Translations under genes and position numbers: made by a program
Origin: Hamadaea sp013361475
GTDB taxonomy: Bacteria; Actinomycetota; Actinomycetes; Mycobacteriales; Micromonosporaceae
Direction: 5' to 3'
Assembly: GCF_040654195.1 (NCBI RefSeq)
Contig: NZ_JBFAHM010000011.1
Location: 1-64,000 of the forward strand
Length of the DNA stretch: 64,000 nucleotides
In this document: in pieces, positions 49,747-58,854 of the stretch
How the letters are laid out: the number at the start of each line of letters is the position of its first letter
How positions within the stretch are numbered: the stretch's first letter is position 1
Notes under the pieces: generated by a model
Database searches by the model: none
Told to the model about the DNA's origin: nothing
What the model saw: the letters and a program-made list of their open reading frames with translations, nothing else

Positions 49747-52355
49747 CCGATCACCGCACCACGGCGCGCTGGCTGGAAGAGCCTCGCCGCCACGGCACCA
49801 CGTGGGGCGTGCCCTGGCCGCGCGGCACGGTCTCCGCGGACAGCCCGTTCGCGCTGGCCGACGGCACCCCGCTGCAGAGCTGGATCACCGCCACCTGGCC
49901 CGACGGCTCGGTCAAGTGGTCGGCGCACGCTATCTCGCCATCCGGGTCGCCGCGTGAGGCGTACGAGCTGGTGCCGGGGATGGAGCCGAGCGCGCCCGCG
50001 GACCCGGTGACGGTGACGGGCGACGGCGAGCGGGTCCACGTGCGCAGCGGGCCGGTGACCTGGACGCTGCGCACGCCGTCGGTGATCGAGTCGATCGCCT
50101 ACGACGGCCGGCAGATCGCCGGCCCGGTTCAGGCGGTGAGCCTGCGCCAGCACGGCCCCGACGACGACGGCAGCCGCGAGCGGACCCGCACCACCGGCGA
50201 GGTCTCGCGGGTCACGGTCGAGCAGGCCGGGCCGGTCCGGGCGGTGGTACGCCTCGACGGCCGCCACGGCGACTGGCTGCCGTTCACCATCCGGCTCTAC
50301 TTCTACGCCGGCCAGACCGACGTACGCGTCGTGCACACCTTCGTCTGGGACGGCGACCCCGAGCGGGACTTCCTGGCCGGCCTCGGCCTGAGCGCCGATG
50401 TCGTGATGCGCGACGCGTTACACGACCGGCACGTCCGTATCGCCGGAGCAGAAGGGTTTCTCACCGAGGCGGTCCGCGGCCTCACCGGGCTGCGCCGCGA
50501 CCCGGGCGCCTCGGCACGGCAGGCGCAGATCACCGGCCGCCCGGTGACCGGCATCGAACCCGGCGTCGCCGAGCTGCTGCGGTTCGTCCCCGCGTGGAAC
50601 GACTACACCCTCGACCAGACCAGCGCCGACGGATTCCTGCTGCGCAAGCGCACCGCGGCGGGGCACGCCTGGGTGACGATCCCGGCCGGCACCCGCTCCG
50701 GCGGGTACGCCTACCTCGGCGGGGCGACCGGCGGCGGGCTCGGCTTCGGCCTGCGCGACTTCTGGAAGCTGCACCCGACCCGGCTGGACATCAGCGGCGC
50801 GGCGACCGACACCGCCACGGCGACGGTGTGGCTCTGGTCGCCGAGCGCACCCGCGATGGACCTGCGGTACTGGCACGACGGGATGGGCCAGGACACCTAC
50901 GCCGACCAGCTGCAAGGGCTGGAGATCACCTACGATGACTACGAGCCCGGCTTCGGCACGCCCCACGGCGTCGCGCGCACGCACGAGCTGAGTCTGCGCG
51001 TCCACCCCGTGACACCGTCGAACGACGACCTGGCCGCGGACCTGGCGGCGCTGAACGCGCCGGGACTGCTGACCGCCGCGCCGCACCGATTGCTGGCCGC
51101 GAAGGTCTTCGGCCCGTGGAGCCTGCCCGATCCCCACCACCCGGACGTCGAACAGCGCCTGGACTTCCTGTTCGACTACTACACCGGCCAGGTCGAACAG
51201 CGCCGCTGGTACGGCTTCTGGGACTACGGCGACGTCATGCACACCTACGACCCGGACCGGCACACCTGGCGCTACGACGTCGGCGGGTACGCCTGGGACA
51301 ACTCGGAACTATCGCCCGACTTGTGGCTGTGGTACCAGTTCCTGCGGACCGGGCGCGCCGACGTCTTCCGGTTCGCCGAGGCGATGACCCGCCACACCGG
51401 CGAGGTCGACGTCTACCATCTGGGCCGATGGCAGGGGCTGGGCTCCCGGCACAACGTGCAGCACTGGGGGTGCAGCTGCAAGCAGCTGCGCATCTCCAAC
51501 GCCGCCTACCGCCGGTTCTACTACTACCTGACCGCCGACGAGCGTACGGGTGATCTGCTCGACGAGCTGTCCGCGCCGGAGCAGACCTTCCTCGCCGTCG
51601 ACCCGATCCGCAAGATCCGGGCGGACGAGTACACCCCCGATCCGGCCGCGCTGTCCGTCGGGCTCGGCGCCGACTGGGGATCGCTGGCCGCGGCCTGGCT
51701 GACCCGCTGGGAACGCCACGGCGACACGCGGGCCCGCGACCGGCTGCTCGGCACGATGGCCGACATCGGCGCGCTGCCGCACGGCTTCCTCACCGGGGAG
51801 GCCCGTCTCGACCTGGCGACCGGCCGGCTCCGGGCGGCCCGGGACATGATCTCGGTGTCGCACCTGTCGGCCGTGTTCGGGCTGCCCGAAATCGTCGCCG
51901 AACTGCTCGACCTCGACCTCGGGCTGCCCGAGTTCGACCAGGCGTGGCTGGACTACTGCCGGCTGTACCTCGCTTCGCCCGCTGAGCAGACCGCCGCCGT
52001 CGGCGCGCCGCTGGCGGGCATCTCACTCGTCCAGGCCCACAGCCGCCTGGCCGCGTACGCCGCCGCCCGGACGGGAGACCCAGACCTGGCCGCCCTCGCC
52101 TGGCGCACCTTCACCCTCGACGAAGGAGACCAGCTCAACACCAATCCGCTGCAACGCCAACCGTCTTGGCAGACCACCCGGATCACCGGCACGCATGTGC
52201 TCATGCCCGTCGACGAAGCGGCCTTCGTGAGCACCAACGACGCCGCTCAGTACGGGCTCGCCGCAATCCAGTTGCTCGCGCTCGCCGCGGCCCAACGCCC
52301 AACTGAATTCGGAGGTCACCACCCGTGGAGCCGATCAAACGACGCACCCTCCTAG
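49743..52355 (+). CDS. PL26-like exo-rhamnogalacturonan lyase (PcRGLX/YetA family), no signal peptide
   Basis: 870 residues starting directly with TDHRTTARWLEEP, so likely cytoplasmic. The whole chain matches the YetA/PcRGLX family: N-terminal RIFT-like barrel (GTTWGVPWPRG, WPDGSVKWSAH), then catalytic helical domain (YGFWDYGDVMHTYDP, RYDVGGYAWDNSELSPDLWL, GEVDVYHLG). PL26 enzymes release disaccharides from rhamnogalacturonan I by beta-elimination. Coupled to the permease gene and overlapping the paralogue by 31 bases. Differs from it by a CSC pair (WGCSCKQL). Confidence 0.87.
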   Translation: MTDHRTTARWLEEPRRHGTTWGVPWPRGTVSADSPFALADGTPLQSWITATWPDGSVKWSAHAISPSGSPREAYELVPGMEPSAPADPVTVTGDGERVHVRSGPVTWTLRTPSVIESIAYDGRQIAGPVQAVSLRQHGPDDDGSRERTRTTGEVSRVTVEQAGPVRAVVRLDGRHGDWLPFTIRLYFYAGQTDVRVVHTFVWDGDPERDFLAGLGLSADVVMRDALHDRHVRIAGAEGFLTEAVRGLTGLRRDPGASARQAQITGRPVTGIEPGVAELLRFVPAWNDYTLDQTSADGFLLRKRTAAGHAWVTIPAGTRSGGYAYLGGATGGGLGFGLRDFWKLHPTRLDISGAATDTATATVWLWSPSAPAMDLRYWHDGMGQDTYADQLQGLEITYDDYEPGFGTPHGVARTHELSLRVHPVTPSNDDLAADLAALNAPGLLTAAPHRLLAAKVFGPWSLPDPHHPDVEQRLDFLFDYYTGQVEQRRWYGFWDYGDVMHTYDPDRHTWRYDVGGYAWDNSELSPDLWLWYQFLRTGRADVFRFAEAMTRHTGEVDVYHLGRWQGLGSRHNVQHWGCSCKQLRISNAAYRRFYYYLTADERTGDLLDELSAPEQTFLAVDPIRKIRADEYTPDPAALSVGLGADWGSLAAAWLTRWERHGDTRARDRLLGTMADIGALPHGFLTGEARLDLATGRLRAARDMISVSHLSAVFGLPEIVAELLDLDLGLPEFDQAWLDYCRLYLASPAEQTAAVGAPLAGISLVQAHSRLAAYAAARTGDPDLAALAWRTFTLDEGDQLNTNPLQRQPSWQTTRITGTHVLMPVDEAAFVSTNDAAQYGLAAIQLLALAAAQRPTEFGGHHPWSRSNDAPS

Positions 52356-55045
52356 CCGGCATGGCCGGCGTACCGCTCACGACGTTCCTGCCCGATCTCG
52401 GCCCGCTCACCGGCGCGACCGGCGTCGCGTACGCCGCCGCAGCCGTCCCCGACGTCCACCTGACCTGGCTCGAAGGTGCGCCGGGCACCCCTGCCACCAC
52501 CACCTGGGGCACACCGTGGCCCCAAGGAGCCGTCCCCGGCGACCAGTCATTCCGGCTCACGACACCGGACGGCAGCCCGGTGCCGGTGCAGAGCTGGCCG
52601 CTGGCCTACTGGCCGGACGGCACCCTCAAGTGGAGCGCACACGCCACCGCGGTCCAGACCCCGGCCGACTCCTACACCCTCGCAGCCGGAACCCCGGCCG
52701 CCCCCACCACCGCCGTCACGGTCACCGACCAGGAGAGCTACCTCGACGTCGACACCGGCGTCATCCGCGCCCGGATCCGCAAACGCGGACGGGAGCTGAT
52801 CAGCCAGATCTGGCGCGGCGACGTCGAGATCGCCCGCAAGGGCACGCTGGTCAACCTCCGCCAGGACCACATCGAGGAGGACGAGGAGAAGGCCGCACCG
52901 CGGGACCGCTTCGAAAGCGACATCCACACGGTGACGGTCGAACAGTCCGGGCCGATCCGTGCGGTCGTGCGGATCGAGGGCACGCACACCAACGAACGCG
53001 GCAAGTCGTGGCTGCCGTTCACCGTCCGGCTGTACTTCTACGCCGGGGCGGAGAACATCCGCATGATGCACACGTTCGTCTACGACCGCGACGGCAGCCG
53101 CGACTACATCGCCGGTCTCGGCGTACGCTTCCGGGTCCCGATGCGCGACGCCGCGTACGACCGCCATGTGCGCTTCGTCGGCGACGGGCACGGCATGCTC
53201 ACCGAGGCCGTCAAAGGCATCACGGGCCTGCGCCGCGACCCGGGCGCCACCGTACGCGCCGCGCAGGTGGCCGGGACGAAACTCGCCGATCCGTCCACCT
53301 GGGACCAGCGGGTCACGACCCGGCTGCAGTACATCCCCGAATGGGGCGACTACACCCTCAGCCAGCTGTCGGCCGACGGGTACACGCTGAAGAAGCGTAC
53401 GAAGAAGGGCTATGGCTGGATCGGCGTCGACCAGGGCCGCCGCGCGGCCGGCGTCGCCTACGTCGGCGGCGTGAGCGGCGGTTTCGCCTTCGGCCTGCGC
53501 GACTTCTGGCAGCGGCACCCCACCCAGCTCGACATCCGCCAGGCGCACACCGAGGAGGCCGAGGTCACCGTCTGGCTGTGGTCGCCGCAGGCCGAACCGA
53601 TGGACATGCGGTTCTATCACGACGGCATGGGCCAGGACACCTATCCCGAGCAGCTCGAAGGTCTCAACATCACATACGAGGACTACGAGCCGGAGTTCGG
53701 CACGCCCTACGGCATCGCCCGCACCAGCGAGCTGACCTTCTGGGCGCTGGCGGCCACACCGGCGGCGACCCGGCTGGCCGACATCGCCGACCAGGTGCGT
53801 ACGCCGCCGCAGCTGATCAACCCGGTCGCGCACCTGGTGTCCAGCAAGGTCTTCGGCGGCCTGTTCGCTCCCGTCGACCGGTCGCACCCGGTCAAGGCGG
53901 TCATCGAGGACCACCTGGACTTCCTGTTCGGCTTCTACCAGCGACAGGTCGAGCAGCGGCACTGGTACGGCTTCTGGGACTACGGCGACATCATGCACAC
54001 CTTCGACGAAGACCGCCTGGTCTGGCGGTACGACATCGGCGGCTACGCGTGGGACAACTCCGAACTCTCGCCGGACCTGTGGCTCTGGTACGCCTTCCTG
54101 CGCTCCGGCCGCGCCGACATCTTCCGGTTCGCCGAGGCGATGACCCGCCACACCGGCGAGGTCGACGTCTACCACCTGGGCAAGTGGGCCGGTCTGGGCA
54201 CCCGGCACGGGGTCCAGCACTGGGCCGACAGCGCCAAACAGCAACGCATCAGCACCGCCGTCTACCGTCGCGTCTACTACTACCTGACGGCCGATGAGCG
54301 TACGGGTGACCTGCTGTCGCAATTGGTCGACTCGGACCGCACGTTCCTGGTGCTCGACCCGCTGCGCAAGATCCGGACCGAGCCTTACACGCCGGACCCG
54401 CACGCGTTGTCCATCGGGCTGGGCACCGACTGGAGCGGACTGGCCGCCGCCTGGCTCAGCGAATGGGAACGCAACGGCCCCAAGGCCGACGTGGCGAAGG
54501 CGAAGCTGCTGGCCACAATGGAGACGATCGCGGCGATGCCGAACGGCTTCGTCACCGGCAGCGGCCTCTACGATCTCGACACCGGCCGGTTCGCCCCGGT
54601 CACGACGAAGACGGTCAGCGTCTCCCATCTCAGCGCGATGTTCGGCCAGGTGGAGATCTGCGCCGAGATCATCGGGCTGGTCGACGTTCCCGGCTTCGAG
54701 GACGCCTGGCTGCAGTACTGCCGCCTGTTCAACGCCTCCAAGACCGAACAGGCCGCCGAATGCGGGGCGAACTTCGGCAACCTCATCCTCAAACAAGGCC
54801 ACGCCCGGTTGACCGCGTACGCGGCCGTCCGGCTGAACCGGGACGATCTGGCCACGCGGGCCTGGAAGGAGTTCTACACCGGCGACGGCTACGGGCCGGC
54901 GCTGCCGTGGACCAGCACGGAGGTCACCTCGACGCTCAACCCGAGCGAGGCAGCCACCTGGGTGTCGACCAACACGACGGCCCTCTACGGGCTGGCGGCG
55001 ATCCAGAATCTCGCGCTCATCGGCGACAAGATCATCGCGCCGTAG
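52325..55045 (+). CDS. PL26-like exo-rhamnogalacturonan lyase (PcRGLX/YetA family), Tat-exported
   Basis: 906 residues from GTG 52325 with GGAGGT upstream. Twin-arginine signal IKRRTLLAGMAGVP and cleavage near VAYAAA. The rest is collinear with the preceding enzyme, sharing YGFWDYGDIMHTFDE, DIGGYAWDNSELSPDLWLWY and GEVDVYHLGKW. An outside copy would act on polymer and the inside copy on imported oligomers; both are predicted intact. Confidence 0.88.
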   Translation: MEPIKRRTLLAGMAGVPLTTFLPDLGPLTGATGVAYAAAAVPDVHLTWLEGAPGTPATTTWGTPWPQGAVPGDQSFRLTTPDGSPVPVQSWPLAYWPDGTLKWSAHATAVQTPADSYTLAAGTPAAPTTAVTVTDQESYLDVDTGVIRARIRKRGRELISQIWRGDVEIARKGTLVNLRQDHIEEDEEKAAPRDRFESDIHTVTVEQSGPIRAVVRIEGTHTNERGKSWLPFTVRLYFYAGAENIRMMHTFVYDRDGSRDYIAGLGVRFRVPMRDAAYDRHVRFVGDGHGMLTEAVKGITGLRRDPGATVRAAQVAGTKLADPSTWDQRVTTRLQYIPEWGDYTLSQLSADGYTLKKRTKKGYGWIGVDQGRRAAGVAYVGGVSGGFAFGLRDFWQRHPTQLDIRQAHTEEAEVTVWLWSPQAEPMDMRFYHDGMGQDTYPEQLEGLNITYEDYEPEFGTPYGIARTSELTFWALAATPAATRLADIADQVRTPPQLINPVAHLVSSKVFGGLFAPVDRSHPVKAVIEDHLDFLFGFYQRQVEQRHWYGFWDYGDIMHTFDEDRLVWRYDIGGYAWDNSELSPDLWLWYAFLRSGRADIFRFAEAMTRHTGEVDVYHLGKWAGLGTRHGVQHWADSAKQQRISTAVYRRVYYYLTADERTGDLLSQLVDSDRTFLVLDPLRKIRTEPYTPDPHALSIGLGTDWSGLAAAWLSEWERNGPKADVAKAKLLATMETIAAMPNGFVTGSGLYDLDTGRFAPVTTKTVSVSHLSAMFGQVEICAEIIGLVDVPGFEDAWLQYCRLFNASKTEQAAECGANFGNLILKQGHARLTAYAAVRLNRDDLATRAWKEFYTGDGYGPALPWTSTEVTSTLNPSEAATWVSTNTTALYGLAAIQNLALIGDKIIAP

Positions 55046-55050
55046 GGTGA

Positions 55051-55086
55051 CGGTCCCGGGCTCGGTGTTCGCCGAGCCCGGGACCG
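55051..55086. terminator. Strong bidirectional terminator at the end of the pectin island
   Basis: Perfect 15-bp stem (55051-55065 with 55072-55086) and 6-base loop between the convergent lyase and DUF4267 genes. Confidence 0.85.
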
Positions 55087-55098
55087 TGCCCCAAAGAT

Positions 55099-55524
55099 CT
55101 AGGCGGGTTGCGGTGCGGGCATCTGCGGAACCGCCCCGGCCTCGCGCGTCTCCCGCATCACCAGCAGGCCGGTGACCAGCATCAGCGTCGCCGTCAGGCC
55201 GTGGACGCCGAACGCGGTCGCCACGGAGCCGTGGTGGGCCAGCACATTGGCCATGTCGCCGTACGCGGCGAATGCCTCTACGAGCAGCACCCAGCCCAAC
55301 GCCCGGCGGTGGCCGGTCACCAGCAGGACGCCGAGAACCAGGGCGAGGACGACGTCGCGGATGCCCTTGACGACCAGGAAGCCGTCGCCGTCGCCGGGTG
55401 GCCAGGACGGCAGGCCGTAGCCTGGCGCCGTCGTCTGTGGGTTCAGGATGTACTCCGTCCCGAACCAGAGGATGAACAGGATGAAGGCGGCGGTCAGAAC
55501 GGTGTTGATCTTTTTCAGCGACAT
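55099..55524 (-). CDS. DUF4267-like membrane protein
   Basis: 141 residues from ATG 55524 (AGGAG upstream). Four helices: TVLTAAFILFILWFG, IRDVVLALVLGVLLVTG, LGWVLLVEAFAAYGDMANV and ATLMLVTGLLVM. Pattern GYGLP...KGIRDV matches DUF4267. Second gene of a small operon controlled by the divergent TetR regulator. Confidence 0.8.
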   Translation of the reverse strand: MSLKKINTVLTAAFILFILWFGTEYILNPQTTAPGYGLPSWPPGDGDGFLVVKGIRDVVLALVLGVLLVTGHRRALGWVLLVEAFAAYGDMANVLAHHGSVATAFGVHGLTATLMLVTGLLVMRETREAGAVPQMPAPQPA

Positions 55525-55553
55525 CGTGCTACTCCTGGTGATTCTTGGCGGGG

Positions 55554-55997
55554 TCAGGCGAGGGCGGCGGCCAGCAGGGTGAAGGCGGCGACGATGACCG
55601 CGACACGCGCGTAGTGGTAGCGGCCCCATCGGTTCAGCTGCTGCTTCCAGTCGGCGGGCCGGTTCTCGGGAGTCCAGGTCTTGTTCCGGTTGTTGATCGG
55701 GACGAGCAGCAGGATCGACATGACCACGCTGACGACCAGCAGGCCGGCGGCGATGACGACCAGGGCGCCGTCGTGCTGCCATCGGGCCACGGCCCAGATG
55801 GCGGCGAGGACGAGTGAGCCGATGTACCAGAACGGCATCACGGCGCCGAGCATCCGGCCGCCGTGGGCGTGGCCGAGCTGGCCGCTGTCTTCGGGCAGGG
55901 CGTCCAGGATCCGGTTCATGATGAAGGCGACGGAGAACTCCACTCCGACCATCAGCCCGACGATCACGACGGTGGCGACCTCAAGTGCGTTGAGCAC
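55554..55997 (-). CDS. DUF1772-like membrane protein
   Basis: 147 residues from GTG 55997, with GGGAGGA six bases upstream. Four helices, MVGVEFSVAFIMNRIL in the first loop, PINNRNKTW and WGRYHYARV near the end, as in DUF1772 (anthrone-oxygenase-like) proteins. First gene after the TetR operators; induced function unknown. Confidence 0.82.
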   Translation of the reverse strand: MLNALEVATVVIVGLMVGVEFSVAFIMNRILDALPEDSGQLGHAHGGRMLGAVMPFWYIGSLVLAAIWAVARWQHDGALVVIAAGLLVVSVVMSILLLVPINNRNKTWTPENRPADWKQQLNRWGRYHYARVAVIVAAFTLLAAALA

Positions 55998-56016
55998 GAT
56001 TGTTCCTCCCAAGAAT

Positions 56017-56080
56017 CTAGCAGTGCTAGCTGATGAGGCAACGCTAGCAATGCCACCGCTTGATTGTCTAGCGGTGCTAG
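56017..56080. promoter_or_regulatory. Three TetR operator-like repeats
   Basis: CTAGCAGTGCTAG (56017-56029) is a perfect palindrome around a central base; CTAGCGGTGCTAG (56068-56080) has one mismatch; GCTAGC with partial flanks lies between at 56043-56048. Spacing is about 25 bases, just over two helical turns. They lie between the DUF1772 and tetR starts. Confidence 0.75.
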
Positions 56081-56089
56081 GATTCCTTC

Positions 56090-56677
56090 ATGTCGGTCAA
56101 GGAACGCAAGCAGCGTGAACAGGCGGTCCGCGAGCGCCTCATCGTGGCGACCGCCCGTGAACTCGCCGAGGAACAAGGCTGGGACGCGGTCACCACCCGC
56201 CGGCTGGCCGAGCGCATCGAATACAGCCAGCCCGTCCTCTACAGCCACTTCCGCGGCAAACGGGAGATCATCGGAGCCGTCGCCCTGCAAGGCGCCACCG
56301 AGATGGCCGCAGCGGTGCGCGCAGCAACCTCCGCCGAGGGCGACCCGCGCGCCCGGGTCACCGCCCTGGCCCACGCCTATCTCGACTTCGCCGCCCGCAA
56401 TCCCGCGGTCTACGACGCGCTGTTCCAGCTCGACGGCGGCCTGGCGTACGCGCGGGAGGACACCCCGGAGCCGCTGAAGGACGCCTTCGCCGCGCTGATG
56501 GAGACGCTGGCCGAGGTGTCCGGGGACGGCGTCGAACCGGGGCTGTTCACCGAGCTGTTCTGGTCGTCCCTGCACGGCCTGGCGACCTTGACCCGCACCG
56601 GCCGGCTGTTACCCGAGTACGCCGAGCTGCGGGTGCGGCTGCTGGTGGACCGGCTCGCCGCGGCTGGACAGCCTTAG
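56090..56677 (+). CDS. TetR/AcrR-family regulator
   Basis: 195 residues. N-terminal HTH (DAVTTRRLAERIEYSQPVLYSHF, given as DAVTTRRLAER and SQPVLYSHF) and a C-terminal ligand domain with LAHAYLDFAARNPAVYDALF, a WHG/TetR_C_33-like signature. Probably represses itself and the divergent membrane genes through the CTAGC repeats. ATG 56090 is ten bases from the last repeat. Confidence 0.9.
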   Translation: MSVKERKQREQAVRERLIVATARELAEEQGWDAVTTRRLAERIEYSQPVLYSHFRGKREIIGAVALQGATEMAAAVRAATSAEGDPRARVTALAHAYLDFAARNPAVYDALFQLDGGLAYAREDTPEPLKDAFAALMETLAEVSGDGVEPGLFTELFWSSLHGLATLTRTGRLLPEYAELRVRLLVDRLAAAGQP

Positions 56678-56804
56678 CCGGGACCGCCGATGCCGGGCGG
56701 GGTGGCTAGGTTCGGGAAAGCGCTCGACCGCGTGCACGTCGAACCGCATGTCACCGTCGGGCGAGCGATCGCAGATGCAGCCGTGGCCGATCCAGACTCA
56801 ACAT

Positions 56805-56827
56805 TCCCCCTTGTCGTCGCAGGGGGA
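56805..56827 (+). terminator. Possible terminator after tetR
   Basis: 7-bp stem TCCCCCT/AGGGGGA with a 9-base loop, 128 bases past the tetR stop. The remaining sequence from 56678 to 56851 shows nothing convincing. Confidence 0.4.
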
Positions 56828-56851
56828 CCGATCTTAAGTCGCGACGGACCT

Positions 56852-56877
56852 GGGGGCACGCCGGTGAGCGTGCCCCC
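56852..56877 (-). terminator. Terminator after the SDR gene
   Basis: Perfect 10-bp stem GGGGGCACGC/GCGTGCCCCC with a 6-base loop, 19 bases past the minus-strand SDR stop. Confidence 0.75.
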
Positions 56878-56895
56878 GATCGAGGTGTGCGCCGG

Positions 56896-57738
56896 CTACT
56901 GCGCGAGGTCGCCATGTGCCGCGATGGACAGCTCCTGGGTGTCGTCCCAGTTTCGGAGCCGGTCGGCGTACGCCTTCTGAATCATCGGGTAGAAGCCCTG
57001 CCCGAACAGCACCCGCAGCGGGGGGTTTTCCAGATCGGCCAGTCGCAGCAGCGTCTGCGCGGCGGCGGCCGGGTCGCCCGCGGGTTGCTTGCCCGCGAAG
57101 GCGGCGAGCCGTTCCCGCAGCGGGTCGTAGGCCGGGTGGTGGGCGGCCACATGGCCGTTGTCCATCGGGTCGGGGTTCTTGCCGTCCCGGGTGGCGAACC
57201 CGCCCGGCTCGATGATGGTCACCTTGATGCCGAAGCCGGCGACCTCCTGGGCGAGTGCGTCGTTCAGCCCTTCCAGGGCCCATTTCGAGGCCATGTACGC
57301 CCCGCCGAGCGGGGTGGCGATCAGACCGGCGGCTGACGACAGCTGGATGATGTGGCCGGAACCCTGCTCCCGCAGGTAGGGCAGGACGGCCTGCACGACC
57401 CAGACGGCGCCGAACAGGTTGGTCTCCAGCTGGTCGCGCAGCTGCTGCTCGGTCAGCTCCTCGACCGCGCCGATCTGTGCGTACCCGGCGTTGTTGACGA
57501 TGACGTCGAGGCGGCCGAAGTGTTCGCGGGCGCGTTTGGCGGCCTCGAAGACGGCGGCGCGGTCGGTGACGTCCATCCCGAGCGGCAGCACTGCGTCGCC
57601 GTAGGCCTTGACCAGGTCGTCGAAGCCTGTGGTGCTCCGGGCGGTCGCGGCGACCCGGTCGCCGCGAGACAGCGCGGCTTCGACGAACCGGCGGCCCAGG
57701 CCGCGCGACGAACCGGTGACGAACCAAACCTTGCTCAT
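56896..57738 (-). CDS. Short-chain dehydrogenase/reductase
   Basis: 280 residues, classical SDR: TGSSRGLGRRF (cofactor), NNAGYAQ, catalytic Ser in QLSSAAG and YMASK. NADP preference is suggested by the Arg in TARST. Substrate unknown. ECF41 sigma factors usually sit by oxidoreductase genes, and this SDR lies two genes from one. Confidence 0.92.
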   Translation of the reverse strand: MSKVWFVTGSSRGLGRRFVEAALSRGDRVAATARSTTGFDDLVKAYGDAVLPLGMDVTDRAAVFEAAKRAREHFGRLDVIVNNAGYAQIGAVEELTEQQLRDQLETNLFGAVWVVQAVLPYLREQGSGHIIQLSSAAGLIATPLGGAYMASKWALEGLNDALAQEVAGFGIKVTIIEPGGFATRDGKNPDPMDNGHVAAHHPAYDPLRERLAAFAGKQPAGDPAAAAQTLLRLADLENPPLRVLFGQGFYPMIQKAYADRLRNWDDTQELSIAAHGDLAQ

Positions 57739-57757
57739 TGCGATTTCCTTCCGGTGA

Positions 57758-57779
57758 GCGGCGCCGAGTCAGGCGCCGC
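57758..57779 (-). terminator. Terminator after the ABC-2-like membrane gene
   Basis: Perfect 8-bp stem GCGGCGCC/GGCGCCGC with a 6-base loop between the membrane gene stop (57809) and the SDR start. Confidence 0.6.
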
Positions 57780-57808
57780 AGGACTTTGGTTGCGGGCGAC
57801 GGCCTGAG

Positions 57809-58831
57809 TCAGGCCATGACTGCCACGGGCGGTTGCGCCGCTGGGCTTTGCTGGTTGGTGTGACGAGTGCGAAGGCCTCCGGCCACGCACAGGACGACGC
57901 CGAACGCGAGCCACGAGATCAGGACGACGGTTGCGTGCGTGGCGCCGTGGCCGTCGAAGAAGGCAGTGGACCGCAGCAGCTGACCGCCCGCGCCGGGTGG
58001 CAGCAGCTGGCCGAGCGAGCCGGACCAGCCGGGCAGCATCTGTGGTGCGGTGGCGGTGCCGGACAGCGGATTGCCGACGAGCATCATGATCGCCGTGCCG
58101 AGCCCGAATCCGGCGAATCCCAGCAGTGACTCGAGTCCGAGGATGCTCAGCGACGTGGCCGCGATGGTGAGGGCGACCGCGCCGCTGTTGGCCCAGTAGG
58201 AACCGTCGATCGACCCGAGCCAGAACTGCAGGATGGCCGTGACCGCCAGGCCACCGGTGACGGCGAACGCCAACGCGCCCGCGACGCGGCGGACGATGCC
58301 TCGGACCAGCCGGGTCAACAGCACGGCGGCGGCCAGGCCGCCCATGACCAGCGGCAACGCGCCCGCGGAGAGACCTGCGCCACGCGGATCGTCGCTCGGC
58401 AGCGGAACGAGGTCGCGGGCCGGGACAGCCACGGCTGCGGGTTGCTGGTTCAGGCCGCCCGCGATGCTGTTCAGCGCTTGGGCGACCGCGACGCTCGCGG
58501 CGGAGGCGGTGATGACCTGGGCGGCCCCGGAGCTGAGGTCGATCGCGCCGTATACCTCGCGATCGTGGATCAACTTTTCGGCCGCCGCCGTGTCGCCCAC
58601 GGCGGTGATCTCGAAGGCTCCGGGAAGCCGCTGATCGAGGGTGGTGGTGACCTGCTGGACCGCGGGCGGCGGTCCCGCGACCGCGATCGGCACGTCGTGC
58701 AGCGACGACCGGGTCGACGGCCAGGCGAAGGCGGTGAGCAAGAGGCTGATGCTCATGGTGAGCAGGCCGACCGCCCCGGCGACGATCGTCCACGGGGACG
58801 GCGGGGGACTGGTCGTGGTCTGCGAGGACAT
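57809..58831 (-). CDS. ABC-2/YhgE-like membrane protein
   Basis: 340 residues from ATG 58831 (AGGAG six bases upstream). One N-terminal helix (about 14-36), an extracellular domain of about 110 residues with VYGAIDLSSG, then five helices. This is the YhgE/Pip or ABC-2 permease layout. No ATPase is adjacent. Only 23 bases downstream of the ECF sigma gene, so co-transcribed and possibly its main target. Confidence 0.75.
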   Translation of the reverse strand: MSSQTTTSPPPSPWTIVAGAVGLLTMSISLLLTAFAWPSTRSSLHDVPIAVAGPPPAVQQVTTTLDQRLPGAFEITAVGDTAAAEKLIHDREVYGAIDLSSGAAQVITASAASVAVAQALNSIAGGLNQQPAAVAVPARDLVPLPSDDPRGAGLSAGALPLVMGGLAAAVLLTRLVRGIVRRVAGALAFAVTGGLAVTAILQFWLGSIDGSYWANSGAVALTIAATSLSILGLESLLGFAGFGLGTAIMMLVGNPLSGTATAPQMLPGWSGSLGQLLPPGAGGQLLRSTAFFDGHGATHATVVLISWLAFGVVLCVAGGLRTRHTNQQSPAAQPPVAVMA

Positions 58832-58854
58832 GTCGTCTCCTTGGTGAGATGGCT

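Noticed and set aside
56690..56980. A 96-codon plus-strand frame after tetR
   Set aside because: Runs through two hairpins and into the 3' end of the SDR gene; no ribosome site, no family.
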